DNA from: a virus
Strand: one strand, 5' to 3'
DNA: 64,000 nucleotides
IMG/VR virus record: IMGVR_UViG_3300034108_000145
Location: 62,001-126,000 of that record
Shown here: positions 14,796-23,036 of the stretch, one piece after another
How positions within the stretch are numbered: position 1 is the first letter of the stretch
Layout: every line of letters starts with the position of its first letter
Position numbers and translations under genes: made by a program
Notes under the pieces: model-generated
The model's input: the letters and a program-made list of their open reading frames with translations, nothing else
What the model was told of the DNA's origin: nothing
The model's database searches: none

Positions 14796-14860
14796 GACTG
14801 ATTATTATAGATCCGAGTAAGTCAACGCTCTTCGAGCCGCATCGGCCTGTAATAATAGTC
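14796..14860 (+). ncRNA. Compact nested hairpin element
   Basis: GACT plus ATTATTATAG (14796-14810, one bulged G) pairs with CTGTAATAAT plus AGTC (14847-14860). Inside, CCGA (14813-14816) pairs with TCGG (14842-14845) and GCTC (14827-14830) with GAGC (14834-14837). The result is one continuous 65-nt stem structure, well beyond chance for this AT-rich background. Confidence 0.6.
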
Positions 14861-14865
14861 TTTAA

Positions 14866-15058
14866 AAAAGTCTGATCTCAGGAGCTACATAGCGTATTAA
14901 CCATAATTACCAGGACAAGTGTGAAGCGAACAGTTTCCTTACTCAGTAGTACGACATGATGATAGAGCTCCGTCAAACGAACAGTAAACATAACTTATTA
15001 GCCGTGACCAAGGACAGCGTAGACCCATAAGAACTATGGAACCCTGAGATAGACTTTT
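14866..15058 (+). ncRNA. Closed ~190-nt structured RNA domain
   Basis: AAAAGTCT and TCTCAGG (14866-14882, separated by GA) pair perfectly with CCTGAGA and AGACTTTT (15043-15058, separated by T), a 15-bp closing helix around about 160 nt. Inside is a competing GGAGCT (14881-14886) / AGCTCC (14966-14971) pair and a repeated CGAACAGT. No gene is present. The ParB-like gene starts 36 bp later, so it could be a free RNA or a regulatory leader. Confidence 0.6.
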
Positions 15059-15094
15059 AAACCAACATCAGTTTATTCCTTAACAAAATAATAT

Positions 15095-15829
15095 ATGAAA
15101 GATTCAAAAAAAATTGGAAACATCTTCCAAACAAGTAATTATTCTCAGTTCAAGACAAGAGCTGACAATAGACCAATTAACCAAGCCAACGTACAAAAGT
15201 TGGTTAAAAGCTTTGAAGTAATGGGTCAGAAAATCCCAATCAAAGTAGATTCTAAAATGCACGTATTAGATGGTCAACACCGTTTAAAAGCATGTGCACA
15301 CCTAAAGATTCCTGTAATATTCATCGTAGATGATGAATCAATGTCTACATCAGAAATAGCTCAGCTACAAGCTACAGCTACTAAATGGAACTATGCAGAC
15401 TATGCACAAAGTTTCTCTACTGATGAGAATTTAGCAGATTATAGATTATACAGAACATTCTGTAGTACTTATTCAGAATTTCCACATAGTACAGCTATTC
15501 TTATGTTGGGTAACCAACGTGCAGCTGGTGGTAATGCACATGATGTCTTTATATCAGGTAGATTTAAAGTTAAAAGCTACAACAAAGCTAAAGAAGTTGC
15601 TGAAACTTTAAGAAGAATGTCTGTCTATTACAAAAACTACAACCGTAAAGGTTTTGTATCATCAGTTATTGTAATGATGAATCACAAAGATTTTAACGTA
15701 GATAGATTGTTTAGAAAGCTACCAAAGCGTTGTAAAGAGCTCCATGACTTCAGTAAAACTGAAGATTATTTGGATACACTACAAGATATATACAATTGGA
15801 AAGAGACTAAGAAAGTATATTTCCATTAA
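15095..15829 (+). CDS. ParB/Srx-like nuclease-domain protein
   Basis: A protein of 244 residues. The segment NRPINQANVQKLVKSFEVMG, then QKIPIKVDSKMHVLDGQHRL (about residues 43-62) carries the ParB/sulfiredoxin-fold signature with DGQHR. The rest is helical (ATKWNYADYAQSF). ParB-like phage proteins can be nucleases or chromosome-takeover factors. It stands alone between two structured non-coding intervals, so it probably has its own promoter. Confidence 0.8.
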   Translation: MKDSKKIGNIFQTSNYSQFKTRADNRPINQANVQKLVKSFEVMGQKIPIKVDSKMHVLDGQHRLKACAHLKIPVIFIVDDESMSTSEIAQLQATATKWNYADYAQSFSTDENLADYRLYRTFCSTYSEFPHSTAILMLGNQRAAGGNAHDVFISGRFKVKSYNKAKEVAETLRRMSVYYKNYNRKGFVSSVIVMMNHKDFNVDRLFRKLPKRCKELHDFSKTEDYLDTLQDIYNWKETKKVYFH

Positions 15830-15833
15830 GAGA

Positions 15834-16052
15834 TTACTAGATTGAAGCCAGCACATAATAAAACCGAGTGCGTGATCATGTCCCATGTAACTTGTTATGT
15901 GGAGCCGTTATAAAGCCGGACATCTAGGAGCAGTTAACGAAAAAATACCACGTCTGGAAGCTACATGTATATATCCGGGTAGCAGAAGCAGAATAAACAA
16001 ACGGTAAATTTTTCCAGGTCTGAAACCGTATGAGTAGTTAATGAACTAGTAA
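15834..16052 (+). ncRNA. Structured non-coding RNA candidate
   Basis: TTACTAG (15834-15840, overlapping nothing but the gene's 3' flank) pairs with CTAGTAA (16046-16052), closing about 205 nt without a gene. Short internal repeats (AACTTGTTA, GGAAGCTACAT) resemble pieces of the 14.9-kb element. The hairpin at 16053-16086 follows directly. Confidence 0.45.
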
Positions 16053-16086
16053 AGGTGGTGAAGCTTGACATTGGTCTTCACCACCT
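16053..16086 (+). terminator. Strong hairpin, probable terminator
   Basis: AGGTGGTGAAG (16053-16063) pairs perfectly over 11 bp with CTTCACCACCT (16076-16086). The downstream sequence CTTACTTTT is only partly T-rich, so termination efficiency is uncertain. Confidence 0.6.
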
Positions 16087-16107
16087 CTTACTTTTAAATC
16101 AAACATT

Positions 16108-16383
16108 ATGGATAAGCATATGTTATTACTCTGTAGCTGTTATAGCTCAGAACATCAAATGATTATACACCTAGATGAAGGTGGAGATTTGTTTCCTCCA
16201 GAAGCATTTGTTCATGTACATTTAGTAAGACGATCCTTTTGGTACCGTCTTGTATATGGAATTAAATACATATTTGGATATAAATCTAAATATGGAGCAT
16301 GGGATGAATTTATATTAGATAAAACTCATGCAAACTCACTTAGAGAAATAGCTAAACACTTAGATGATGAAACAGTATACTAA
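16108..16383 (+). CDS. Hypothetical protein, 91 residues
   Basis: It starts MDKHMLLLCSCYSSEHQMII and contains a basic aromatic stretch RSFWYRLVYGIKYIFGYKSK (about residues 47-66). It overlaps the next gene by 20 bp. Short proteins of this style are common in Bacteroidota phages, but no function is known to me. Confidence 0.65.
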   Translation: MDKHMLLLCSCYSSEHQMIIHLDEGGDLFPPEAFVHVHLVRRSFWYRLVYGIKYIFGYKSKYGAWDEFILDKTHANSLREIAKHLDDETVY

Positions 16384-16930
16384 ACTGCCTATACCTGCTG
16401 ATACAGCATGGGATACCAACAGAAAACCTAAATGGTTACGTGTTGTAAATTGGCGTATAAAAGAATTTTTTAGATCAGTTAGCAACGTGATACGTTGGTT
16501 ACCAATCATCTGGAAAGACAGAGATTGGGATGACTATTATATTACTAAACTCTTACAGAAGAAGATAGAATTTCAAAGAGAGTATTTAGTTAAAGCTAAT
16601 AGACACGAGCATGTAGATAGAGATAACTATTGGATGACAGTAGTTCTTAATCTTTTAGAGCGTAAGCATAACCAGTACTATCAAATGGAGAAGTTTAAAT
16701 ATGTAGTTATGGGTGATGAAGTCTTTTCTGACTATAAATCAGACACCTTAGAAGAATACATTAAGAAATATCCTAGTGCTGAAAGAGCTGCTAGAAAGAA
16801 ATACTCTACATACTCTCACTTTAATGATAAAGATGCATTAGCACACTTTATGTGTTTTGTACGTCAACAGAAAGCTGATGACTTAATATTTGAGATTCTT
16901 AAAAGACATTCTGCCGAGTGGTGGGATTAA
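16364..16930 (+). CDS. Hypothetical protein, 188 residues
   Basis: Trp- and Lys-rich near the N-terminus (KWLRVVNWRIKEFFRS), helical afterwards, with a second start codon immediately downstream of the first. It ends RHSAEWWD. Probably a nucleic-acid-associated or small regulatory protein, but this is unproven. The overlap with the preceding gene indicates coupled translation. Confidence 0.65.
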   Translation: MMKQYTKLPIPADTAWDTNRKPKWLRVVNWRIKEFFRSVSNVIRWLPIIWKDRDWDDYYITKLLQKKIEFQREYLVKANRHEHVDRDNYWMTVVLNLLERKHNQYYQMEKFKYVVMGDEVFSDYKSDTLEEYIKKYPSAERAARKKYSTYSHFNDKDALAHFMCFVRQQKADDLIFEILKRHSAEWWD

Positions 16931-16940
16931 ATAAAACTAT

Positions 16941-17486
16941 ATGACACAAGAACAGTTTATAGAAATCAAGGAAGACTACATCCAAAATATGAAAGATATG
17001 TTATTAGAAACTGGTAACATACAACCAATGGTAACTGTTATTGGTGACCATTTAGAAGAAAACAAGCCTGCTCTTGTGCACATACCTCTTCCTGGAAAGA
17101 TAGCTAACTCAGACCACGGCAAACAGATGTTTGTAGATGAAATGATACCAGAAATATCTAAAGAGATTAGAAAGAAGTTTGAGATAAAAGCAATAGCTTG
17201 GGCATCAGAAGCTTGGATGCGTGAAGGGTTAAAAGAAAACTATGACCCAATAGTAGATGATTACAAGAAATTACCTATTAAGAAAGAAATCTTAATTATT
17301 AGCGTAGATACAGGAGTTGAAACAGAAAACTTTGTATACGAGATAATAAGAATGGCTGTATCACCTGAAGGTGACTTAGTAGAAACTATTGAACTTGTAG
17401 AATTACCTGAGTTAAGTAAGAAATTTGATGAAAATAGTGGTAGATTTGGTAACTTGTATACAAAGTTTACCAAGAGTATTAATTAG
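16941..17486 (+). CDS. Hypothetical protein, 181 residues
   Basis: Alpha/beta in appearance, with strands such as PALVHIPLPGKI and KEILIISVDTG and no membrane part. It follows the previous gene by 10 bp. No recognisable catalytic motif is visible. Found in the middle of a run of unknown early genes. Confidence 0.65.
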   Translation: MTQEQFIEIKEDYIQNMKDMLLETGNIQPMVTVIGDHLEENKPALVHIPLPGKIANSDHGKQMFVDEMIPEISKEIRKKFEIKAIAWASEAWMREGLKENYDPIVDDYKKLPIKKEILIISVDTGVETENFVYEIIRMAVSPEGDLVETIELVELPELSKKFDENSGRFGNLYTKFTKSIN

Positions 17487-17494
17487 TTTAAATT

Positions 17495-17671
17495 ATGTAT
17501 ATGTTAAAATGGATTAACAAGATTTTTCCTCACTTGAAAGTGAAAGAGCTAGAAGCCGAGAATCAAGAACTTAAAGAAAAGCTTGTGGAGCGGCAGGAAA
17601 CTATCAACAAAACAAATGCATACTGGAAGAAAAAACTATATCAAAGTAATAAAAAACCTAAAGAGTCTTAA
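17495..17671 (+). CDS. Small coiled-coil protein, 58 residues
   Basis: The frame reads MYMLKWINKIFPHLKVKELE and continues as a strongly helical heptad-like segment (AENQELKEKLVERQETINKT) to a Lys-rich tail. A second Met at codon 3 is an alternative start. It begins 8 bp after the previous stop. Its composition is clearly protein-like, supporting a real gene. Confidence 0.6.
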   Translation: MYMLKWINKIFPHLKVKELEAENQELKEKLVERQETINKTNAYWKKKLYQSNKKPKES

Positions 17672-17758
17672 GTTATAGCTCTATTATCCGTACTTTATAA
17701 TATAGTTCTTTGCAATATAATATCAATGGTTTAGCTTTATACAGCTAACTATAGTAAT

Positions 17759-18022
17759 ATGTTGTACCAATTGCCTAACGGAAGAGTTATAGAGATTAGT
17801 ACAGAACAATACTTTGAGATGTCGGATGAAGAGTTAGAATACTTGATAGCATATAACTATGGTGACACACTAGAAGATCCATGGTTTGGATCTGTTATAA
17901 CAAGTAAATCTATTCCTCAACCAGATGAGACTCCAGAAGTATTACCTGATCTAACAGATATACCTCAAATAGATAAATTAACTGATTTAGATATAGATTA
18001 TAACTATTCTGAAGATGATTAA
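17759..18022 (+). CDS. Acidic hypothetical protein, 87 residues
   Basis: Very acidic (DEELEYLIAYNYGDTLEDPW, and an acidic tail DLDIDYNYSEDD). The start MLYQLPNGRVIEISTEQYFE looks like a short N-terminal strand unit. Its charge recalls DNA-mimic or anti-restriction proteins, but this is a guess. It is followed by a strong terminator. Confidence 0.6.
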   Translation: MLYQLPNGRVIEISTEQYFEMSDEELEYLIAYNYGDTLEDPWFGSVITSKSIPQPDETPEVLPDLTDIPQIDKLTDLDIDYNYSEDD

Positions 18023-18045
18023 ATAATTTATTTTAAATAATTTAT

Positions 18046-18088
18046 ACCCCCAGTATCACCTTAACCGGTGTGCTGGGGGTTTTTTTTA
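18046..18088 (+). terminator. Rho-independent terminator
   Basis: ACCCCCAG (18046-18053) pairs with CTGGGGGT (18073-18080), with an inner CACC/GGTG pair, followed by a long T-run. Confidence 0.93.
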
Positions 18089-18111
18089 CAAATTACTAAA
18101 ACAATAAATAT

Positions 18112-18594
18112 ATGACTAAAGTCGTAGTAACAGCTGACCAACTCGGAAATGTAGTTGGCGTATCAGCAAACAATCCTGAATATGGATATGTAAGAGTAGA
18201 ACAAACAACTACTCAAATTAATGATCAAGGATGGCTAAGACCATCTAAGCGTTCAGCATTAATCAAGGGTCTTGTAAAAGATCTTATAGAAGCTGGATTT
18301 AAACAAGGTAAGGAATTACCAGGTAAGATTGTAGTGGTAGAATCTTTGACACCGTTCAACCAGGATAATCCTGATCGTGATTTAAAGGTGGCAGGTACTA
18401 CAGGTGTAATCTGTACTATTGATGATCAACCTATTTATCGTCAAGCATTTTATACAACTAATGAGAACAGTTATGACCAATTGATCACTCACAATAATAC
18501 AGAGGAGATCAAAGAAGTTATAGCTGCACAACGTGCAATGACTAGTGGCTTACAAAGCTTAACGTCTCGCAAAGCTGCAGAAGCAAACTTATAA
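18112..18594 (+). CDS. Abundant-type early protein, 160 residues
   Basis: It starts MTKVVVTADQLGNVVGVSAN, is mixed alpha/beta, and lacks Cys and membrane segments. It is bracketed by two strong terminators, the arrangement seen for a monocistronic, highly expressed gene. I do not recognise the family. A ssDNA-binding or other stoichiometric DNA-associated role is possible. The C-terminus (TSRKAAEANL) lacks the acidic tip typical of SSB. Confidence 0.7.
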   Translation: MTKVVVTADQLGNVVGVSANNPEYGYVRVEQTTTQINDQGWLRPSKRSALIKGLVKDLIEAGFKQGKELPGKIVVVESLTPFNQDNPDRDLKVAGTTGVICTIDDQPIYRQAFYTTNENSYDQLITHNNTEEIKEVIAAQRAMTSGLQSLTSRKAAEANL

Positions 18595-18598
18595 ATTA

Positions 18599-18627
18599 AG
18601 GGCCCAGTGTAAAAGCTGGGCCTTTTA
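18599..18627 (+). terminator. Rho-independent terminator
   Basis: GGCCCAG (18601-18607) pairs with CTGGGCC (18616-18622), followed by TTTT. Confidence 0.85.
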
Positions 18628-18654
18628 TATTTACCCACCACAAAAAGCAGATTC

Positions 18655-19176
18655 ATGTCACACAATCCAAACAAAGCCATTTCGGCTAACTCTAAAGGTA
18701 TAGTTATATCTTTTAGAGATGCAAACAAGCATAAGTTTATAGCTTACGAATCTCCCGTAGTTAAATCTATTCAGATTAACGGTACAGCTAAATACCAAAA
18801 GCTTGAAAGACCTGTATTCAACAAACCTCAGCAAAAGTTATATGCTGAAGTTATATATGGTCTAAATGTATATACTCCTATACAACTAAAAGAACTTTCT
18901 AAAGAAAGACGGATTGAAATTTTAGAACGTTATAATAAAGCACAAGATGTACTTAATGAATGGAAGAAACAGATTGTTGACCATAAGATTAATACACTCT
19001 TAACTATATTATTTCCAAACTCAATTATGGCTAAGAAAATGTGTGAGATTCCTACCTATGATCGTCATCATAAGGATACACACACGTTTAAAGAGCTAGG
19101 ATTAACAAAACACAAAATAGCTAACAAACTTATAGAAGTTGGCGTTTTACCAAACAATTTTTTTAACTTAACTTAG
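18655..19176 (+). CDS. Hypothetical protein, 173 residues
   Basis: A strand-rich N-terminal third (SKGIVISFRDANKHKFIAYE) and a helical, Lys-rich remainder with His-rich piece TYDRHHKDTHTFKELG near residue 135. It ends in two TAG stops in a row with the start of the next gene 6 bp later. No family is recognised. Confidence 0.65.
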   Translation: MSHNPNKAISANSKGIVISFRDANKHKFIAYESPVVKSIQINGTAKYQKLERPVFNKPQQKLYAEVIYGLNVYTPIQLKELSKERRIEILERYNKAQDVLNEWKKQIVDHKINTLLTILFPNSIMAKKMCEIPTYDRHHKDTHTFKELGLTKHKIANKLIEVGVLPNNFFNLT

Positions 19177-19182
19177 TAGATT

Positions 19183-19413
19183 ATGCAATGTACTTTTGTA
19201 ATTAATGGTGCAGCACAGTTAGTGTTGGTACCAGAAAATGAATTAGACAAACTCCTTTTAGATAAGGTGTTGGATGGCGGTAGCTATATTGAAGCTGAAA
19301 GAATCAGCCAACCTATTAGTATTTTAGGTAAACCTGTAACAGACAGTGTTATATTAAAAAGAAAAGTTCATTCATCTCAAACTAGTAAAGATGGGGATAC
19401 AAGCGAAACTTAA
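19183..19413 (+). CDS. Hypothetical protein, 76 residues
   Basis: It starts MQCTFVINGAAQLVLVPENE with a strand-helix-strand appearance and ends with a Ser/Thr-rich tail. It overlaps the following HNH-type gene by 23 bp. The function is unknown. Confidence 0.6.
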   Translation: MQCTFVINGAAQLVLVPENELDKLLLDKVLDGGSYIEAERISQPISILGKPVTDSVILKRKVHSSQTSKDGDTSET

Positions 19414-19777
19414 GATGTGTGCCGGCTGTAACGAGCCTAAACACATATGGAAGTCTCACGGTAAAGATAAATACTGTAAAGACTGCTGGTACAATATTGA
19501 GAAGCCAAAGTCTATAGCTCCTATGTCTAAAAAGATGAAGGAAACTGTAGATCAGTATTCTAAAATACGTACTGCATACCTTATAGTAAATACTTTATGT
19601 AAAGCTAAACTAGCTGGTTGTACAGCAAATGCAACAGAAGTACATCATAAAGCAGGTAGAGGTAAGAACCATCTACGTATTGCTACATGGTTACCTGTGT
19701 GCAGAAACTGTCATACATGGATAGAACTCCATCCTAATGAAGCAAAAGAACTTGGATTATCAGAAAACCGATTATAA
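19391..19777 (+). CDS. Zinc-ribbon HNH-type nuclease
   Basis: A protein of 128 residues. The N-terminus has a zinc ribbon (CAGCNEPKHIWKSHGKDKYC, then KDC). The C-terminal half has an HNH-like core: a His pair in ATEVHHKAGRGKNH (about residues 79-92) and CRNCHTWIELHP with a CxxC and the final His. Such proteins occur in phages as recombination junction (NinG/Rap-type) or homing nucleases. The neighbouring repair genes favour a recombination or DNA-processing role. Confidence 0.75.
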   Translation: MGIQAKLKMCAGCNEPKHIWKSHGKDKYCKDCWYNIEKPKSIAPMSKKMKETVDQYSKIRTAYLIVNTLCKAKLAGCTANATEVHHKAGRGKNHLRIATWLPVCRNCHTWIELHPNEAKELGLSENRL

Positions 19778-19778
19778 T

Positions 19779-20060
19779 ATGGAAAACAATTGGCAAGAAA
19801 TAAGGGACAATTACAGAACAGCTGTAGTCCACTTTGCAAACAGATACAACGAACAAGTATCTGAACACATTATAGATGTAATGATATCTGTAATGATGAC
19901 TAGAGATAATGTTTTACAAGGCGGTAGCTTTGTACAAGCAGTAGTTGCTAACAACTTAAAAGAAACTGTCAGTAGAGCTGACAATGAATGTGGTAAGCAC
20001 ATAAGACTCATTACACTATGTTGTAGTTTCTGTTATGTAGAATCAGAGATGTATGTCTAA
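19779..20060 (+). CDS. Hypothetical protein, 93 residues
   Basis: The start MENNWQEIRDNYRTAVVHFA at 19779 is chosen because it begins just after the stop of the HNH gene; an upstream frame extension would overlap it. Helical, with Cys residues at the end (TLCCSFCYVESEMYV). It overlaps the helicase start by 8 bp. No family is recognised. Confidence 0.6.
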   Translation: MENNWQEIRDNYRTAVVHFANRYNEQVSEHIIDVMISVMMTRDNVLQGGSFVQAVVANNLKETVSRADNECGKHIRLITLCCSFCYVESEMYV

Positions 20061-21150
20061 AAGAGAAGAGATCCAACAAGAAGCTCTTGATATAGCTACA
20101 AAACACGAAAGGTGTGGACTAGCTATATCAATGGGTGTTGGTAAAACCTTAATAGGTTTGAAGTATATAGATCACTTTCAGAAAATCTATAAAGATAGAC
20201 TGAAAGTATTAGTCGTAGCACCTAAACTATCTATATTTGATAGTTGGGTAGACGATGCTTCCAAGTTTAATATATCATTAGAAGGTGTAGAGTTTACTAC
20301 TTACTTATCCTTAAGCAAAAAAGATCCTAAAGAGTATGATGTTCTAGTGCTTGATGAGTGTCACAGCTTATTAAACACGCATGCTCCATTCTTTAACTTT
20401 TATAAAGGTAGAATATTAGGATTAACTGGTACTCCTCCTAGACATACAAATAGTGAAAAAGGTATATTAGTACATGTTTATTGTCCGATAGTATTCAAGT
20501 ATATTACAGATGACGCTATAGATGATGACATCTTAAATGACTATAGAATTATAGTACATAAGATGCCGCTTTCTGTAGATAACGTTATGCCTGTAAAGCT
20601 TAAAGACAAAGAGTTTTTTACATCAGAACGTAAAAACTATGAGTATTGGACAAAAAGACTAATGGAAGCTCAGTCTAAAAAGCAAGAGCAGATTGCTTCT
20701 GTAATGAGAATGCGTACACTAATGGATTTTAAGACAAAAGAAAAGTATGCTAAGTATCTACTCAATGAGATAGAAGACAAGTGTATAGTATTTTGTAACA
20801 CGCAAGTACAAGCTGATAGAATTTGTAAAAGTTCATACCACTCAAGCAATCCTGATGCAGAAGAAAATCTTCTAAAATTCAAGAATGATGAGATTGATCA
20901 ACTGTCTTGTGTACTACAATTAAATGAGGGTATCAACATACCTAATCTTAGAGCAGGTATCATTATGCATGCTTACGGTAATGAGCGTAAAAGCAACCAA
21001 CGTATTGGTAGACTTTTAAGACTTAATCCAGATGACACAGCTATTATACATATACTGTGTTATAAAGGAACCGTAGATGAAAAGTGGGTTAATGAAGCAT
21101 TAAAAGATCTTGACTCTACTAAAATAACATTTCATGACGTAGAATCTTAA
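20053..21150 (+). CDS. SNF2-type DEAD-like DNA helicase
   Basis: Superfamily 2 helicase/translocase of 365 residues. Walker A is GVGKT (residues 28-32), motif II is DECH (101-104), motif III region LTGTPPR (124-130), and the C-terminal RecA domain holds an arginine finger motif QRIGRLLRL near residue 312. Small SNF2-like helicases are a marker of crAss-like replication regions, where they remodel or unwind DNA. It is shorter than bacterial SNF2 proteins but has all core motifs, so it is not obviously truncated. Confidence 0.9.
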   Translation: MSKREEIQQEALDIATKHERCGLAISMGVGKTLIGLKYIDHFQKIYKDRLKVLVVAPKLSIFDSWVDDASKFNISLEGVEFTTYLSLSKKDPKEYDVLVLDECHSLLNTHAPFFNFYKGRILGLTGTPPRHTNSEKGILVHVYCPIVFKYITDDAIDDDILNDYRIIVHKMPLSVDNVMPVKLKDKEFFTSERKNYEYWTKRLMEAQSKKQEQIASVMRMRTLMDFKTKEKYAKYLLNEIEDKCIVFCNTQVQADRICKSSYHSSNPDAEENLLKFKNDEIDQLSCVLQLNEGINIPNLRAGIIMHAYGNERKSNQRIGRLLRLNPDDTAIIHILCYKGTVDEKWVNEALKDLDSTKITFHDVES

Positions 21151-21154
21151 AATT

Positions 21155-21550
21155 ATGAGTATTCACTTTACAGGTAAGTATATAAAGAAAGATGGTAAGT
21201 TAGAGTTTTCTAGCTTAGCACAAGCTAAACAGTTTGAAGTGTTTACTGGTCACATTCCTAACGGTCAAATTGTAGAAGTGTTCTATGAAATGACACACGA
21301 TGACGGTACACTACCACAATTAGCTAAGCTACATGTTGTAATAAAACAACTAGCTATGCATATTGGTGAGACTGTAGAGAATATGAAAATATTAGTTAAA
21401 GACCGAGCTGGATTATGTATTGCACGTAATGTAGCAGGTAAAGAATATTTTCTAGCTAAAAGTTTTGCAGATTGTTCTAGGGAAGAACTATCATTAGCTA
21501 TACAAGCATCTATAGAGATTGGAGAAGATATTGGTTTTATTGTTAACTAA
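21155..21550 (+). CDS. Hypothetical protein, 131 residues
   Basis: The middle segment GTLPQLAKLHVVIKQLAMHI and the following ETVENMKILVKDRAG resemble the N-terminal architecture of recombination-mediator-like phage proteins such as NinB, but the match is weak. It follows the helicase by 4 bp and its stop overlaps the 3' end of the lone minus-strand gene by 8 bp. Confidence 0.6.
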   Translation: MSIHFTGKYIKKDGKLEFSSLAQAKQFEVFTGHIPNGQIVEVFYEMTHDDGTLPQLAKLHVVIKQLAMHIGETVENMKILVKDRAGLCIARNVAGKEYFLAKSFADCSREELSLAIQASIEIGEDIGFIVN

Positions 21551-21833
21551 CCTCATCAATATCATCTACATCTTTTTCATATGTCTGTCCTGACGCAATA
21601 GCTTGTTGCTCAATAGATCTAAGTAACGTATTGACAATTAAAAGATTTTCCATCCACGGTTCTGGAAGCTCTTCAAGAGTAACATCTTGTATGAGTTTTT
21701 TAAATTCTTCAATCTCTTCATCTGTTCTATCAGAGATGAGTTGAACCATAACCTTTTGAACTCTTTTAAGAAATGCTGAGCCTATACTAATAGTAACTAC
21801 AGCATCATTTTTAATCATCGTGATTTTAGACAT
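21543..21833 (-). CDS. Lone minus-strand hypothetical protein, 96 residues
   Basis: The start MSKITMIKNDAVVTISIGSA at 21833 is preferred over a longer frame that would cross the uracil-DNA glycosylase leader. The protein is acidic and helical with a C-terminal tail DVDDIDEVS. It is the only minus-strand gene among about 60 kb of replication-type plus-strand genes here, and it is divergent from the glycosylase with a 36-bp gap. Such genes are often late regulators or virion proteins. The family is unknown. Confidence 0.65.
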   Translation of the reverse strand: MSKITMIKNDAVVTISIGSAFLKRVQKVMVQLISDRTDEEIEEFKKLIQDVTLEELPEPWMENLLIVNTLLRSIEQQAIASGQTYEKDVDDIDEVS

Positions 21834-21869
21834 AACTTGAGGGGTTTGAACTTCAAATATACAATAAAT

Positions 21870-22586
21870 ATGGAACAAACTATAAACTTAGCAGAAATTA
21901 AAGAAAAACTTATAGAAAAGCTTAAACCATCTGGTTGGGCTAACAAACTTAAAGGTTTTATACAAAGCTCAGACTTTGATAAAATATTAGAAACTCTTTA
22001 TAATGAAAGAGAAGCTGGTAAAAGATTTACTCCTCCTTTAAAGCAAGTATTCAGAGCCTTTGAAGAGTGTCCAGAAAAAGATCTTAAGGTAATTATTGTT
22101 GGACAAGATCCTTATCCTATGATGGGTGTAGCAGATGGCTTAGCTTTTAGCTGTAGCATCACACAGAAGCCACAACCTAGTTTAAGAAACATGTTTGAAG
22201 CTATAGAACAGACTGTGTATCAAGAGTTTCCAACTTATCAGGATCCAAACCTAGCTAGATGGGCTAATCAAGGAGTATTATTACTAAACACAGCATTAAC
22301 ATGTCAGATAGATAAAATAGGAAGTCATCACCATATATGGAATGAGTTTGTTATGTACCTATTTGATATGCTAAACTTTACAAACTCAGGTTTGATATTT
22401 GTACTACTAGGAGCTAAAGCTCAAGAACTAGAGTCAATCATTGGACCTAATCATTATATTCTTAAAGCTTCACATCCTGCATCAGCAGCCTATACTAAAA
22501 CTACATGGGACTGTAACAATGTGTTTGTAAGAGTAAATGAAATCATAGAAGCTAATAACGGCAAACCGTATACAATTAATTGGTAA
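21870..22586 (+). CDS. ung: Uracil-DNA glycosylase, family 1
   Basis: It removes uracil from DNA as the first step of base-excision repair. The protein is 238 residues from the start MEQTINLAEI; an ATG 11 codons earlier lies inside the divergent gene. The catalytic water-activating motif GQDPYP is at residues 78-83, the uracil-specificity segment LLNTALT near 138-144 and the minor-groove loop HPASAAY at 202-208 (the usual form is HPSPLS, so this is a variant). Uracil-DNA glycosylase is a regular component of crAss-like genomes. Confidence 0.93.
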   Translation: MEQTINLAEIKEKLIEKLKPSGWANKLKGFIQSSDFDKILETLYNEREAGKRFTPPLKQVFRAFEECPEKDLKVIIVGQDPYPMMGVADGLAFSCSITQKPQPSLRNMFEAIEQTVYQEFPTYQDPNLARWANQGVLLLNTALTCQIDKIGSHHHIWNEFVMYLFDMLNFTNSGLIFVLLGAKAQELESIIGPNHYILKASHPASAAYTKTTWDCNNVFVRVNEIIEANNGKPYTINW

Positions 22587-22606
22587 ACATTCAAAAACAA
22601 CATAAC

Positions 22607-23011
22607 ATGGCTATTCAAAAAGAAGAAGTATCTATTGATGTACAAGACATTATAGATTTATTACACAGTGGTTACACTTGGTATAAAAAGGATGACTTGG
22701 GCTACGGCTCCATCCAAGAGAAATATAATGCATTAGATATGCATATTAAAGTTATTCAGAAACATCCTGAATTACAGAACGTAGATACAATTGCAAGAGT
22801 TTTTGTAATAACTAATAACAAATCAAATGCTACCCTTAGAGAAACCACCAGTACCGTTGGAAAACCATCTTTTACTGAGACTTTGGAACAAGTATCAGGA
22901 AGAACTGATAATAGATCCAATATCAGCGAGGCAGTACCTGCAAATGATGGAGATAGTTTCACAAACGTACCAGAAAACTCAGAAGAACTCTCAGCATTTG
23001 CAAACTTATAG
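22607..23011 (+). CDS. Hypothetical protein, 134 residues
   Basis: The start MAIQKEEVSIDVQDIIDLLH at 22607 follows the leader ACAACATAAC, which also precedes the next gene. The N-terminal half is helical, the C-terminal half is Ser/Thr/Asn-rich and probably disordered (ETTSTVGKPSFTETLEQVSG). It lies between the glycosylase and an AAA+ ATPase. Function unknown. Confidence 0.65.
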   Translation: MAIQKEEVSIDVQDIIDLLHSGYTWYKKDDLGYGSIQEKYNALDMHIKVIQKHPELQNVDTIARVFVITNNKSNATLRETTSTVGKPSFTETLEQVSGRTDNRSNISEAVPANDGDSFTNVPENSEELSAFANL

Positions 23012-23036
23012 TAATCAACCTACAAAACAACATAAC

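Noticed and set aside
9079-16107. CRISPR array in the repeat-rich region
   Set aside because: The repeats are inverted and of differing sequence, with no regular direct repeat-spacer spacing.
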